A stretch of 60,000 nucleotides of DNA from Cryptomeria japonica (lineage: Eukaryota > Streptophyta > Pinopsida > Cupressales > Cupressaceae). The stretch is taken from assembly GCF_030272615.1 (NCBI RefSeq), contig NC_081412.1:479680657-479740656 (forward strand), given 5' to 3'. Under the pieces are notes generated by a model. It saw only the letters and a list, made by a program, of their open reading frames with translations, made no database searches and was not told the DNA's origin. This document shows positions 32,541 to 44,771 of the stretch, in pieces. Numbering within the stretch: position 1 is the stretch's first letter; each line of letters begins with the position of its first letter. A program made the translations under genes and the position numbers.

Positions 32541-33060
32541 CTACGTAGCTGCAAGAATGTATGAATTTGTTCTCCTATGTTTATATTATATGTTCGCTCT
32601 TTTGATAAATGGGGATTTGAACACTAAACCTGTTTTCAATCATCATGTTTTTAATGTGATAACAAACTTATAAGTGATATATTCTTGTATGAATTTAGTT
32701 TAAGATATCATTTTATTCCAATCTTATATCACTCATCATAACGATTAGTCTTAAGCTCTATATATAGGGATGACTTAAACGACACACACTAAGCACTAAC
32801 TACACTTAAGTGGCCAGACCCATGGCCTAGATATACCATTCATCACCTTGTACCAAATAAATGAATGCATACTTGACCAAGGCAATTCACATAGTTGCAA
32901 ATCTGAACCGTAAATTTTTAAAATTTAAATTCAAAATAAATCACGTTGATGTCCTCCTATTAGTTCTTGTGAATTGGTATCACACACATTTGTGTTGATT
33001 TATTTCTATTTGGTTGCATTTAAAGGCACACATTTATTCATTTTAATATATATGAATGTT
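32541..33060 (+). repeat. Large dispersed repeat, copy 4, right half
   Basis: The sequence resumes with CTACGTAGCTGCAAGAATG and TTCGCTCTTTTGATAAATGG. After an extra segment (about 32,735-32,875) it continues with CATAGTTGCAAATCTGAA and TTAGTTCTTGTGAATTGG, parallel to copy 3 at 17,725-18,160. Confidence 0.75.
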
Positions 33061-35283
33061 GGAATGTGTGATAATATACGGATCAAAGAGCTCAAAGAGA
33101 AATCAATTCTATGTTATCAACTTGTGATGTCATTATACGCTAGTTGAATGTGGTTTTATCATCCTTAATTATTGTTGCATTTTGTTAAATTAGTTGAACA
33201 AGGGGTATACAATACAAAAGCAAGTTTGTTTGAAAATACACAAGAATCACCAGAAACCAATCAAAAGTCAAAAAATAAAAAAAGAACTCATTGCCAATTA
33301 TTGAAAGTGGCTTGAAAATTCAAAAAGACACACTATTATAATGGACAAGCCTACATAGTTTTGATGGTGACAATAAGTTCATATGACTTATGAATTTTTT
33401 GCCTCAAAAGTTGTGAAGCCCTAAAAATTTTGTAAACAAAATCATCTACTTAGATTTTACAATTTGGATAGGCAATCATAGGGTTGTGATCCTTCTAGAC
33501 ACAATGATGAGGTCCATTGGATTTCATGATGCACCATTTGATCACTCAAGGCCAAACTCTCGAAAAAAGGAAATATAATTACAAATCTATAGTTTTTGTA
33601 CTATTTCAAAGCTAATTACTCAACCCTAGAGCTTCCAAGGATTAGCTACAATCTAACATCTATCGTATAAAGAGAGAGAAAATAAAGCTATAGAAAGTAA
33701 GAGCTCTTGATACAAAAAATATGAATCATAATGAATATGCAACCCTTGATAAGATTGATTAATACAATGGTGAATCCTTATAAGAGAAAAAATAAGAAAA
33801 CAAAAAGAAACCCTAGAGAAATCCTAAGTGAGAATAAAAATAGATCATGCCATGTATCATAATCCTATGAATTGAGACCAAAAGAAAGTACATGACTTAA
33901 GTACAAGCTTAAGATGCTAGTGTGAAAATAGACCTAAGTAATTAAACAATTAATTAGCTAAATACCTTTTTACTCTAACATTTCAAACAATTTCAATAAT
34001 TATATGCATGCCCATCTTGAATACCAATAACATGCATATGAGTAGGTTCCTATATGATTATACATGCATACATATATAGAGATAACAATAGATTCTAAAT
34101 AAAACTCTTTCACTAATTATTAAAATAGTATCAACATTTGGAGACTTGGCATATGTATCTTATTGGATAAAAATACATTCAATACTAAGCAAGCACACAA
34201 ATATGTTGTCTTCCCTTGGTTTTAATCAAACATCAAATAGACTAATTAACAATAAAAGATAGTAGACACATTCCTAAATCAAGCTCCTTCCTTGTTAGGT
34301 AGACATTCTTGATAAATTCTTCTTAAAATCAAAGACATAAAAAATTAATGATATGGGATTCCTTCATGGCTACCATTCATTGATTAACAATGTTCCTAGG
34401 TTGATCCCTCTTCCTTTTCTCAAATATCATAATATCAAATAGAAGAATTAAACCCAATCACTATACAATTGAAATAATGATAGGAGGCATTGAATTCCCT
34501 TTTCCTAGTGTTATTGGGAACTAAAATTAGTCTAAAATATCTAAACATCAACGTTAAAACTCCTCGCATTAACATCCCTCCATATATAAAGATACTTTTA
34601 AATACAAAGAAAAAATTTATAATTTGTTAAATTTTCTAGTCCAACTATGCAAATGATCACATGATTTTTTTATGGAATTTCTTTAAAAAAACAAATCATT
34701 TAATTAAAATTTAATATATTTTTAAGAAAATCCTTAATAATATACCTTTCTAAAATGATTTTACAACTAAAAAATCGTCATGCCTACATGAAATAAATAA
34801 ATTTTGTACGAGTTAGTTTTTTTGTACATGATAACATATATAACTAAATTTATTCCAATGGAATGATGCCACAAAAGAATCAATCTTCATACTAACATAA
34901 TGATTAATTAGTTCAGTTAGTATGTTTGTTTACTTGACTTAGCCTCTTCTATATTATCTATGACTAAAAATTAAAACAAAAATCTCCTTCTCACAAGCTT
35001 ATAAAAAATATCTTTTTATCTAAAATCTTGATTGATTGATTGTAATTGGAATCTTTGCATTATATATAATGATATATATATTATCTATTCTCTATCCATT
35101 AGACAAAAAAGATCTTCCTACAAGCTTATAAAAAAAAAAAATTCCTTTCAAATCAATACACCTAAAAACTCTAAGTTTCAAAATTGATTGTACAAAAAAA
35201 CAATCTATCTGATTTTCCAAACTAGAATATCCTCTCATATCTACCATAATTAAAAAGTGATTGATTTTGTTTAAAGTTGATTT
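33061..35283. other. AT-rich stretch, no gene seen
   Basis: No open frame, RNA gene or element boundary could be supported. A short motif around CAAGCTTATAAAAA recurs near 35,000 and 35,130, and a related ATAAGCTTATAA near 55,855 lies on the other side of the retroelement stack. Confidence 0.6.
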
Positions 35284-35288
35284 GCAAT

Positions 35289-36096
35289 TGATGCAGGAGC
35301 ATCCCTAGTTCTTGGCAATCTTGCATCAACCAAAAACATTTTCCTTTTATTTTGTTTGCTATTTTATAGTTTAGTTCTTCTTTCAACATTTCTTTCTGTT
35401 TGCTCACTGTATGTTGCAGAGTTGGATTTGGTTCGTGGACGTATCCATCAATCTTATCCTTGGTCTGCAGGATGTTTGGATATTTTTTTGAGAAGTTATT
35501 GCTTCTATAATATGGGATAATTTTCTTTCCTGTGTATCGAAGCTCCTGGACCTATTTGTTGTTGTTGATGCTTGCGGATCTTTTTTGTTGCTTGTGGAGC
35601 CTGATAATTTTGTTGTTTCCAACGTTCCTTGGTGTGTGGCCGACATTCCCTTAGGTCCGCACTTCATCCTTTGGATTTTCTAGAGGGATCTCTTTGGTGG
35701 AGGCTGACCTTGTTATTTTACATGCTTCATCTTGTTCATCAAAATTTGTTTAATCTTGGGTCGACGCAGATCATCCTTGATCATATAAATCAATGTAATT
35801 GAGCATTTATAAATCAATTTTTAGAGCATAGAAGATAGATATGAAGATTAGGAGTTTGAGAGTTGGCTCACATTCTTCCTTGAGCCAAATGTTGCATAAC
35901 ACACATGTTTTGTACTTAGGCCTGTGAGCTGAATGTTGTCAGCCTGCATGTTGCCGACAGTTTGTAATCAATTTTGATGATATAATAAATCTGATTCTAC
36001 ATTGCCTCCATCACATTGTGGTGTTTGAGTTGTGTTTTATCTGCTACATGGTTTGGACTGTTCTCCATGAGGATCCTCCTAACCGTGACTGCACCA
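35289..36096 (+). repeat. Element A, 5' LTR (808 bp)
   Basis: The LTR starts TGATGCAGGAGC and ends GACTGCACCA next to the primer-binding site. A short inverted pair (TGATGCA...TTGCATCA) occupies its first 40 bases, as in the other LTRs of this group. A TATA-like CATATAAATC lies near 35,780. Confidence 0.85.
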
Positions 36097-36098
36097 AG

Positions 36099-36113
36099 TG
36101 GTATTAGATTAAG
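36099..36113 (+). promoter_or_regulatory. Element A, degenerate primer-binding site
   Basis: TGGTATTAGATTAAG sits 2 bp after the LTR. Intact plant elements carry TGGTATCAGAGC here, complementary to the 3' end of initiator tRNA-Met. Confidence 0.7.
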
Positions 36114-36208
36114 ATTTCATTCTTGAGATTGTAGAGTCTTGTAAGATTTTTGTTGTGGGGAGGCAGAATTGAGGATCTAACCCATAACTGCATAGGACTT
36201 GCGTGAAG

Positions 36209-37360
36209 ATGGCATGAATAAATGCTAGAGGTGGTGGAGTGCATGTAAATGCAAACCCTGGTGTGATGGAAATGTTGAGAGGAATTTCAGCCCGATTAGA
36301 AGCTGTCGAAATGGCCCAGAGATGAGGTTGACATATTGAAGATGTGAGCGATGATGAAGGAGAAGTTGAGGTGGGAGAAGGAGTAGAAAATCAACCGGGG
36401 ATTGATCTGGAAGAAGAGAGGTTCTTGAGGGTTTTGAGTAGAGTGAACACCAAACCACATTTTACCCCACCAGATTATGATGGCAAGTTGGATTCAGATG
36501 AATTGATGGATTGGCTCATGGAGGTGGAAAAGCATTTTGATTTTGAGAACACTGCGGAAGAACGAAAGGTGAAATATGTTTGTACTAGGTTAAAAAGTCA
36601 TGCGTCTCTTTGATGGGAACATTTGCAGGTAGACTGATAGAGAAGAGGTAAAGAAAAGATCAAATCGTGGGAATGGATGGTTAATAAGTTGAAATTGAAG
36701 TTCTTGCCTGCTGACTATCAAGTGAATTTGTTCCAGAAGTTGCAAAACATGAAGCAGAAGGAGACTAGTGTGAAGGAGTATACTGAAGCATTCTACAAGT
36801 TGTACATCAGATCTTGACACATCGATAATGAGGTTGAACAAGTTGCTCGATATTTGAATGGATTGTGGATGTCGATACAAGATGAACTCAATTTGATCAA
36901 GTTGTAGAGTGTTGAAGAAGCCTATCAATATGCCTTGAAGGTGGAAGAGAAGTTGAATTAAAGACATGAGAAGAAGCGGTGAGGTAGAGTCGAAAGATCC
37001 TATATCGGAGGTTGAGGAACCTGTACAAATAAAAATAAAGACAAGGAAGTTAGCCAAGATGGTAGTTCGTACTAGAGAGATGATATGAATTTTTACTAGA
37101 AGACAGAAAATGAAGGTTACCAAAATGAGGGTTATGGAAGGGAAGACAAAAGACATGAAATGAGTGTTTAGAGGAACATGCTTTAAACACGGAGGAGAAG
37201 GACTTTGTTCTTTTGAATGCAAGAAGATAGAGAACCGTGGAAGAGCAACCTGGATAGAAAAAGAACCTACTGAATTAGGTAACAAACCAAAGGATAGAGA
37301 CTTGTTGATGATGTAGAGATAATTATATCATATCAGAGGAGAGAAAGAGCCCTTCCATAG
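36209..37360 (+). pseudogene. gag: Element A, gag
   Basis: The ATG at 36,209 is followed by an in-frame TGA at codon 3. The best stretch is 36,344-36,613 (FTPPDYDGKLDSDELMDWL...AEERKVKYVCTRLKSHASL), the retrotransposon Gag core fold. It ends at a TGA where elements B and C have a Trp codon. A CX2CX4HX4C knuckle at 37,176-37,218 has lost its second Cys and its His. Gag would form the cytoplasmic particle. The gene is cut at 37,360 by insertion of element B. Confidence 0.8.
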
Positions 37361-38146
37361 TGATGCAGGAGCGTCCCTAGTTCTTAACAATCTTGCATCA
37401 ACTAAAAACATTTTCTTTTCATTTTGTTCTTATTTTGCAGTTCAGCATTTGATTTTGTGATTCTTTTCATTTGCTTGTGCTGGATCTTGTGGAGTTGGAT
37501 TATGATCATGGACATGTTCATATACCTTATCCTTGGTCTGTGGGATGTTTGGATCTTTTCCTAGCAAGTTATCACTTCCAGAATCCGAGACAATTTTCTC
37601 GCTTAGAACATTGGAACTGCTTGGACCTATTTGCTATTGGTGAATCTTGTGGATCTCTTTCATAGCTTGTGGAGCTTCAATTCGTTGTTTTCAACATTCC
37701 TTGGCATGTGGCAGACTTTGCCTTAGGTCTTGACTTCATCCTTTGGATTTTTCAGAGGGATCTCTTTGGTGGAGGTTGACCTTGTTGTTTTACTACACAT
37801 TTCATCTTGAGCTGACGCAGATCATCTTTTATCATATAAATCAATATAATTATGCATTTAAATTAAAGTTTTTGAGAAGATAGAAGGGAGATCTAAATTT
37901 TAGGAGTTCCAGAGTTGGCTCGCATTCTTGCTTGAGTCGGATGTTGCATGACACACATGTTTTGTACTCAGGCCTGTGAGCTGAATGTTGTAGCTTGCAT
38001 GTTACTTGTAGTTTACAATCAATTTCTTTGATTTAATACATTTGATTCTGCATTGCCTCCATCACATTGTCTTGTTAGTGTTGTAATTAATCTGCTGCAT
38101 GGTCTAGACTATTCTCCTTGAGGACCCTCCTAACTATGATTGCACC
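37361..38146 (+). repeat. Element B, 5' LTR (786 bp)
   Basis: The LTR starts TGATGCAGGAGCGTCC and ends GATTGCACCA. Its layout and TATA-like CATATAAATC (near 37,832) match the LTRs of A. Confidence 0.85.
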
Positions 38147-38149
38147 AAG

Positions 38150-38161
38150 TGGTATCAAAGC
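38150..38161 (+). promoter_or_regulatory. Element B, primer-binding site
   Basis: TGGTATCAAAGC, 3 bp after the LTR, differs by one base from the standard TGGTATCAGAGC complementary to initiator tRNA-Met. Confidence 0.85.
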
Positions 38162-38258
38162 GAGATTTAATTTTAGAGATTACAAAGTCCTATAAGATTT
38201 TATTGTGGAGTGGCAAAATTGAGGATCCAACCCGCAACTGCAGAGGACTTGCATGAAG

Positions 38259-39420
38259 ATGGTGAAAATAAATGCTAGAGGTGGTGGAGTGCATGGAAAT
38301 GTAGACCCTGGTGTGATGGAAATGTTGAGAGGAATTGTAGCTCAATTAGAAGCTATTGAAATGGCCTAGAGACAAGGTCAATATATTGAGGATGTGAGCA
38401 ATGTTGAAGGAGAAGTTGAAGAAGGAGAAGTAGTTGTAAATCAACTGGTGATTGATCCGAAAGAAGAAAGGTTCTTGAGGGTTTTGAGTAGAGCAAACAC
38501 TAAACCACATTTCACCCCACCAGATTATGATGGCAAGTTGGATTTGGATGGATTGGATCTCGGAGATGGAAAATTATTTTTATTGTGAGAATATCACGGA
38601 AGAACATAAGGTAAAATATGCTTGTACTAGGTTGAAAGGTTACGCATCTCTTTGGTGGGAACATTTGTAGGTAGACCGATAGAGAAGAGGTAAAGAAAAG
38701 ATCAAATCATGGGAGCAGATGGTTAGTAGGTTGAAATCAAAGTTATTGCCTTCCCACTATCAAGTGAATTTGTTCCAAAAGTTGTAGAACCTGAAGCAAA
38801 AGGAAACTAGTGTGAAGGAGTATACCGGAGCATTCTACAAGTTGAACATAAGATCCAGACACATCGATGATGAGGTTGAACAAGTTGCCCAATTTTGAAT
38901 GGATTGCAAATTTCAATACAAGATGAACTCAGTTTGATCAAGTTGTAGAGTGTTGAAGAAGCTTATCAATATGCCTTGAAGGTAGAAGAAAAGTTGAATA
39001 AAAGACATGAGCAGAAGCAGCGAGGTATAGGTGGAAGACTACAAGGAGGAAGATCCTATACTAGAGGTCGAGGAACCTCTACTGATTAGAATATAGACAA
39101 GGAAGTTAGCCAAGATGTTAGTTTGTACCGGAGAGATGACATAATTTTTTACCAGAAGAAAGAAAATGAAGGTTACTGGAATAGGGGTTATGGAAAGGAA
39201 GACAAAAGACAAGAAAAGAGAGTGTTTAAAGGAACCCGTTTTAAATGCGGAGGAGAAGGACATTGTGATTTCAAATGCAAGAAGACAAATAACCATGGAA
39301 GAGAAGCCTTGGTAGAAGAGGAACCTACTGAATTAGGTAATAGAATAGAGGATGGAGAGTTACTGATGATGAGGAGAGAATTATATCATAGCAGAGGAGA
39401 GCAAGAGCCCTTACAGAGGA
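38259..39420 (+). pseudogene. gag: Element B, gag
   Basis: The ATG at 38,259 opens MVKINARGGGVHGN. The Gag core follows through FTPPDYDGKLDLD (about 38,510), then a frameshift near 38,555, VKYACTRL and SLWWEHL with stops. A Lys/Arg-rich tail and a zinc knuckle at 39,239-39,285 come next (first Cys changed to Arg; FKCGGEGHCDFKC retained). The linker to protease is open in 39,123-39,512. It would be the particle protein; the copy is defective. Confidence 0.8.
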
Positions 39421-41270
39421 ATAATTTGTTCAACACAAGATGCAAAGTAGCTAGTAAGTGTTGTAAGGTTATAATTGATAGTGGCAGTACTGATAAACTT
39501 GTTTTAGAATAAATGGTGACTAAGTTGAATTTGGAGAGGATGAAACATCCTAGTCCCTATCAAATAGCATGGATTCAATATGAGCATAAGGTGTTGGTAG
39601 GTGAACAATTTTTGGTAAAATTGAAGATTGGAGCATATCATGATGAAATTTTGTGTGATATTATTCCTATGGATGTGTGTCATATCTGGTTGGGTAGACC
39701 TTGGAAGTATGATATAAAAGCAATGCATGATGGAAGAAGGAATATATATACTGTTGTGGCTAATGCAGAGAAACAAATCTTGTTGCCTTTGGAGGAGCCT
39801 GTGAAGAGTGAAGTTTGTACTAATGCCATAATTTGTCTAGTTGATGGAATGAAGTTCCTGGACAGGATGAGACATGAGAATATGTGCTTTTCCTTAATTC
39901 CTAAGAAGACAAAAGATCCGAAGCCTGAAGAAGAACCGCTAGAGGAGATAAAAGAGTTGTTGGTAGAGTATGGAGACATCATTTCAGATAATGTACCTGA
40001 CGGATTGCCCCCTGTGAGAAGTCTTATTCATTTCATGGACCTAATTCTCGGAGCTAGTTTGCCTAATAAAATAGCTCACACCGGATGACATCAGTAGAGA
40101 ATGAAGAGTTGAATAGATAATTGCATGAGTTATTGAGGAAGGGTTTGATCTGAAAGAGTTTGAGTCCTTGGGTAGTTCCCGTGTTAGCACCTAAGAAGAA
40201 TAGATAATGGAGGATGTGTACTGATTCCAGAGCAATAAGAAAGATCACAGTGAAGTATTGATTCCCTTTTCCTAGGATGGATGCCATAATGGATTGTTTG
40301 AGTGGAGACAAATATTATAAAAAGATAGACTTGAAGAGCAGATACCATCATATCAGTATCAAAGAAGGAGATGAGTGGAAGACAACATTCAAGACAAATG
40401 AAGGACTACATGAATGATTGGTGATGCCTTTTGGATTGATTAATGTATCGAGCACTTTCATGAGATTGATGAATGAGGTATTGAAGAAATTTTTGGCTAA
40501 GTTTGTTATTGTGTACTTGGATGACATTCTAATTTTTAGTAAGACAAAAGAGCAACATTTGTTGCATGTGAGACAAGTTTTGTAGATGTTAAGAAAAGAG
40601 AAATTGTTGATAAACATTAAGAAGTGCAGTTTCATGAAGGGAGAGTTATTTTACTTGAGGTTTGTGATATCTGCGGATGGATAGAAGATGGATCCTGAAA
40701 AATTAAGAACAATTGTCAATTGTCTTACACCAAATAGTATTGGAGAGGTAAGATCATTTCATGGATTGGCTAGTTTCTATAATAAGTTCATTAGAAATTT
40801 CAATTCAATTTGCAGCCCTATGATAGAAACAATGAGAGGAGATAGAAAGGATTTCAAGTGGACAACTAGAGAAAATAGGAGCTTTGAATTGTTGAAGCGG
40901 AAGGTGACAGAGAATCATGTGTTCGCTTTACCGGATTTTAACAAAGTCTTTCAAGTGAAATGTGATGTGAGTGGGAATGCAATTGGAGAAGTGTTGAGCC
41001 AAGAGGGAAGATCGATAGCTTATTTTAGTGAGAAATTGAATGATGCAAGGAAAACGTATTCAGTGTATGATCAGGAATTTTATACCATAATTCAAGCATT
41101 GAAGAAGTGGAGACATTATTTGCTAACTAAGGAGTTTGTGTTGTATACTGATCATCAAGCTTTGCAATATTTGAGCAGTTAAGGTAAGTTGAATCAAAGA
41201 CACATGAGATGGGTAGAGTACTTGCAGAGATACTTGTTTTTTGAAGCATAGAAGTGGGAAGTCAAATAAA
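39421..41270 (+). pseudogene. pol: Element B, protease, reverse transcriptase and RNase H
   Basis: Aspartic protease active site IIDSGSTD lies near 39,473-39,496. A TAA then separates it from a 191-codon frame (39,513-40,088) covering the protease-RT linker. RT follows with stops, with the catalytic YLDD intact at 40,514-40,525. The connection domain and RNase H are open in 40,688-41,182 (164 codons), with VKCDVSGNAIG, YDQEFYTIIQALKKWRHYLL and LYTDHQAL supplying the usual Asp-Glu-Asp residues. Together these would copy element RNA into DNA in the particle. Confidence 0.85.
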
Positions 41271-41469
41271 GTTGCTAATGTACTGAGCAGAAGGAGGAAT
41301 TTGCTGACAAAAATGAGAATAGAAGTATTGGTTTTTGAGGAATTGAAGAACTTGTATGAGGATGACCCAAATTTTGCAGAAACTTGGAGAGCTTGCACAT
41401 AACCTGTTGCAATGGATAGGAGTAAGTGATTGGATTATTTCATGCAAGATGAGATGTTGTTCAGAGGAA

Positions 41470-41614
41470 ATTAGTTGTGTATACCCCAGAGCTCTATGAG
41501 AGAAAATATGACAAAGGAGAAGCATAGTGGAGGATTAGATGGACACTTTGGAGTAGACAAGATGGTAGCATTGGTAGGTGAGAATTACTTTTGGCCTCAG
41601 ATTCATAAGGATGT
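41470..41614 (+). pseudogene. pol: Element B, integrase N-terminal part before the break
   Basis: The HHCC zinc-finger half EKHSGGLDGHFGVDKMVALV.ENYFWPQIHKDV is readable at about 41,518-41,614. It is then interrupted by element C inside the codon run for HKDVRK. The Cys pair of the finger lies on the far side of C, where it is degraded. Confidence 0.8.
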
Positions 41615-42397
41615 TGAAGAAATCATCAGCTAGGAGGGACCTCAAAGAGATCAGTCCAGACCGATCAACAAGAGTAAACACAACGGAAACACAAGGACAT
41701 GATGGAGGCAATGCATAACAGATTGAATTATAACATGAAAACTGATTACAACCAACCAATAACAACCGGGTTACAAAAATTGGCTCATAGGCCTGTTAAA
41801 ACATGCTCAAAATACAGAACAGGTCACAACCGGGACCTCAAATCTTAAGATCCATCTTCTATGCTCAGTCTAACTTCTTGGTTACATTCTAATGCTATAT
41901 TACAATTATTTATATGATCCAAGAGGATCTGGTCATCCCAAAAAGGATCAAAACTTGAAGAACAAGACCTAACGTGTAAAACCAACAAGGTTGGCCTCTG
42001 CCAAAGAAATTCCTCTGGAAATCCAAAGGATGAAGAGTAGATCACGGGAAAAGGTCGGCCACATGCCAAGGAACATAGGAATCAATGCTCAGGGCTTCAC
42101 AAGCTACGAAAGGGGATCTAGTAGATCACCAATGCAAATAGGTCCAGGCAACTGGTAATAGTAAATTGTCTCAGAAACCGGTAGCGATAAATTTTTGGAA
42201 AACAATCCAAATGCTCCACGGTTTGGGAATAAGGAAGAGGATAAAGTCTTCAAGCAAAACCCAACTCCACAAGTTCCGGTGAGCCAAATCTGGGACACAC
42301 AGAAAGAAATGTTGAAACTACAAATAGAAAGCAAAACATAAAGGAAATATTTTTGGTTGATGCAAGATTGCTATGAATAGGGGATGCTCTTGCATCA
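41615..42397 (-). repeat. Element C, 3' LTR (783 bp)
   Basis: On the minus strand the LTR starts TGATGCAAGAGCATCC and ends GATTTCTTCA, i.e. TG...CA. It matches 47,996-48,709 throughout. The 5' copy lacks roughly 70 bp around 48,326, which accounts for the length difference. Confidence 0.9.
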
Positions 42398-42477
42398 GAC
42401 ATCTAGGGTTGTTGGAAAAAAGTGATTCTCTCAATTTGCTGGGGTCAGAGGAAAACCAAGGTGGTTTACCTATTCCT

Positions 42478-42640
42478 GAGAAATCCAAGATGAATCTTCA
42501 ACTGGTCTATCCTTCCACTTTACAAGATACTCCTTATATTGACTGCTCCGGGTACTACGCCCAATTCTACTGTCCAAATTGTCTTCAATATGATCTGGTT
42601 CCTTCTGGGGCAACTGTTTCTCCAAGTCTGCAATACTATC
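42478..42640 (-). pseudogene. Element C, chromodomain
   Basis: The minus strand reads DSRIGRSTRSSQYKEYLVKW, then KDRPVEDSSWISQE and a stop. EYLVKWK and SSWI are the hallmarks of chromoviral chromodomains, which tether integrase to modified histone tails and bias insertion toward heterochromatin. The domain follows directly on the integrase C-terminal region, as expected. Confidence 0.85.
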
Positions 42641-42699
42641 CTCACTGAATTCTGGTTCATGATACTAATGAAGATCTATAATGTTAAACATAGGTGAAA

Positions 42700-44750
42700 T
42701 AGTCAGACTATATGGTAACTCCACTTCATATACATTCCCAGAACTGAACTTTCTCAAAATCTTGCAAGGTCCAAAATTTCTCATCTACAATTTGTTCTAA
42801 GTTCCAACCGTGAATCTTTCTTTTCTTAGATGCACCATCACTTCATTGCCAACTTCAAATTCCTTATGTCTCCTCTTCTCATCTGCCTTCTCCTTATACT
42901 TTCTATTCATGTCCTCCAAATGTTGCTTAGCTTGAATATGTAAGTCCTTCATGTGATCTGCAAATTCTTCTTCTTCTAAACTTCTTTGGTCTTCACTACT
43001 AATATCTCTTAATTTTGATATACCTCTAGGATGTACTCCGATAACAATCTCAAAAGGTGTTCTTCCGGTACTCCTGTTTACTAAATTATTGTAGGCAAAC
43101 TCTGCTTGTGCAAGAATCAAAACCCAACTTTTGGTTTTATCTCCAACTAAACATCTCAACAAATTTCCCAAGCTCCAGTTAACTACTTAAGTCTGTCCAT
43201 CAGTCTGTGGATGAAAAGTAGAACTGAACTTCAAATATGTTTTCATCTTCTTCTAAAGTGTTCTCCAAAAATAGCCAAAAAACTTAGTGTCTCTATCTGA
43301 AACTATGGTTTTAGGTAATCTATGCAATCTCACTACTTCCTTGAAAAATAGGTCTGCTACATGTAATCCATTTGATGTCTTCTTGCAAGGTATGAAATGA
43401 GCCATCTTCGAGAATCTATCCACTACCACAAATATAGAATCATTCCCTCTCAGTGTTTTAGGCAATCCAAGTATGAAATCCATGCTTATATCCTCCCAAG
43501 GTCTTACAGGTACTGTCAAAGGTTTATGGGTAAAAGCATAAAACTATGTCGCGTTTCAGACTAACTTATCAACACAAATAAATTTAAGTAATTCTAACTA
43601 AAAAATAATTTTAGTCAAACATATGGTCTATATAGATTCATTATAGCTAAGTTATATATGGGCGACAACTTTTCCAATTGGAAATGTGTACTAAATGTAT
43701 ATTTTTTACCACTTTGAGTCCAATTTCCAAGAAAAATTAAAAATTAAAAAAACTTGATGTTTCAACAACTCATACTTTTATAAATTTTTTTTTTTGAAAT
43801 GTAAAAATACCCTTTTATAGATCTATAACTTAATTTTCCAAAATATATATCTTTTAATATTTTAATTAGTTTTTATATTTTATATTTTATTTTTATTGAA
43901 AGCAGGTCATCAACACTAAAATATAAGATTGATTATCTTGTCAAGGAAAAATACTAAAATTTATTTAAATTTTTTGAAAAAAATATGATGCAGTACAAAA
44001 AAGAATCTATGTCAAGATGATATAATTCTTTTCTAATTTGGATACATAGTTAAGAAAAAAGGTGGCGGGAATTGGAAAGAGTTATATTTCAGCACACAAA
44101 TTTTCAAATTTATTGAAAAATATATATTTAGAAAAAATAGTAAAAAATATATCCGTGCACTAAAGTTTTAAGTTTTCAATATAAACAAAAAAATTGAAGA
44201 AAAAAGGGTAAATTTTGATAAATAAAGTGTGGTGGCTTGTGTAACTATAACTTCAACATTTTATCAACAACTAAATTATAGCGTTTACTTTATAAAAAAT
44301 TATAAAAAAACTATATTGAAATAATTTTTTAATTTTTTTGTTAAAATTACAAACATAAAATAGACAAAAGAAAATAAATTTTATTACTTTACACCATTTC
44401 AAAATTCAAAACATATATTTCACTTTCTATTGATTTAATTTAAAAAGTTGTATCAGCATTGACCATTTCCTTTATAAAAGTGTGACAACTTTGTACTTTT
44501 ACCTTTATACAATCCCACATTCTGACTACTACCCTTTGCAACTTGACAAACTCTACAAATTTGCACATATTTTCGAACATCCTTATGAATCTGGGGCCAA
44601 AAGTAATGCTCACTCACTAATGCTACTATTTTTTCAATACTAAAATGTCTGGTTAATCCTCCACTGTGTTTCTCCTTTATCAGATTCTCCCTCATATAAC
44701 TCTTAGGTATGCACAACTAAACTCCTCTGAATAATATTCCATCCTGAATG
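42700..44750 (-). pseudogene. pol: Element C, integrase, interrupted by insert E
   Basis: Going down the minus strand, an HHCC zinc finger lies in 44,716-44,510 (EKHSGGLTRHF...HKDVRKYVQICRVCQVAKG). Insert E follows at 44,503-43,528. The catalytic core is then open in 43,519-43,253 ([14 protein letters not shown] and IVSDRDTKF give the first two Asp of DDE). The C-terminal part with LAQAEFAYNNLVNRSTGRTP and a basic [17 protein letters not shown] segment is open in 43,171-42,797. The protein would insert element cDNA in the nucleus. Without insert E the core looks nearly complete. Confidence 0.88.
43528..44503. mobile_element. Element E: 976 bp TIR element inside the integrase of C
   Basis: The plus strand starts GGGTAAAAGCATAAAACTATG; the reverse-complemented right end starts GGTAAAAGTACAAAGTTGTC. 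Target duplication TTTAT is at 43,523-43,527 and 44,504-44,508. The homologous uninterrupted sequence in A (near 53,880) and B (near 48,777), TTGTATAAGCC, shows that nothing is missing. E is very AT-rich and has no reading frame, so it is a non-autonomous (MITE-like) element. Superfamily is unknown. Confidence 0.75.
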
Positions 44751-44771
44751 AAGTAATCCAACCACTTGCTT

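Noticed and set aside
39504-40635. Minus-strand frames opposite protease and RT of element B
   Set aside because: Antisense of clearly recognisable retroelement domains; no independent signal.
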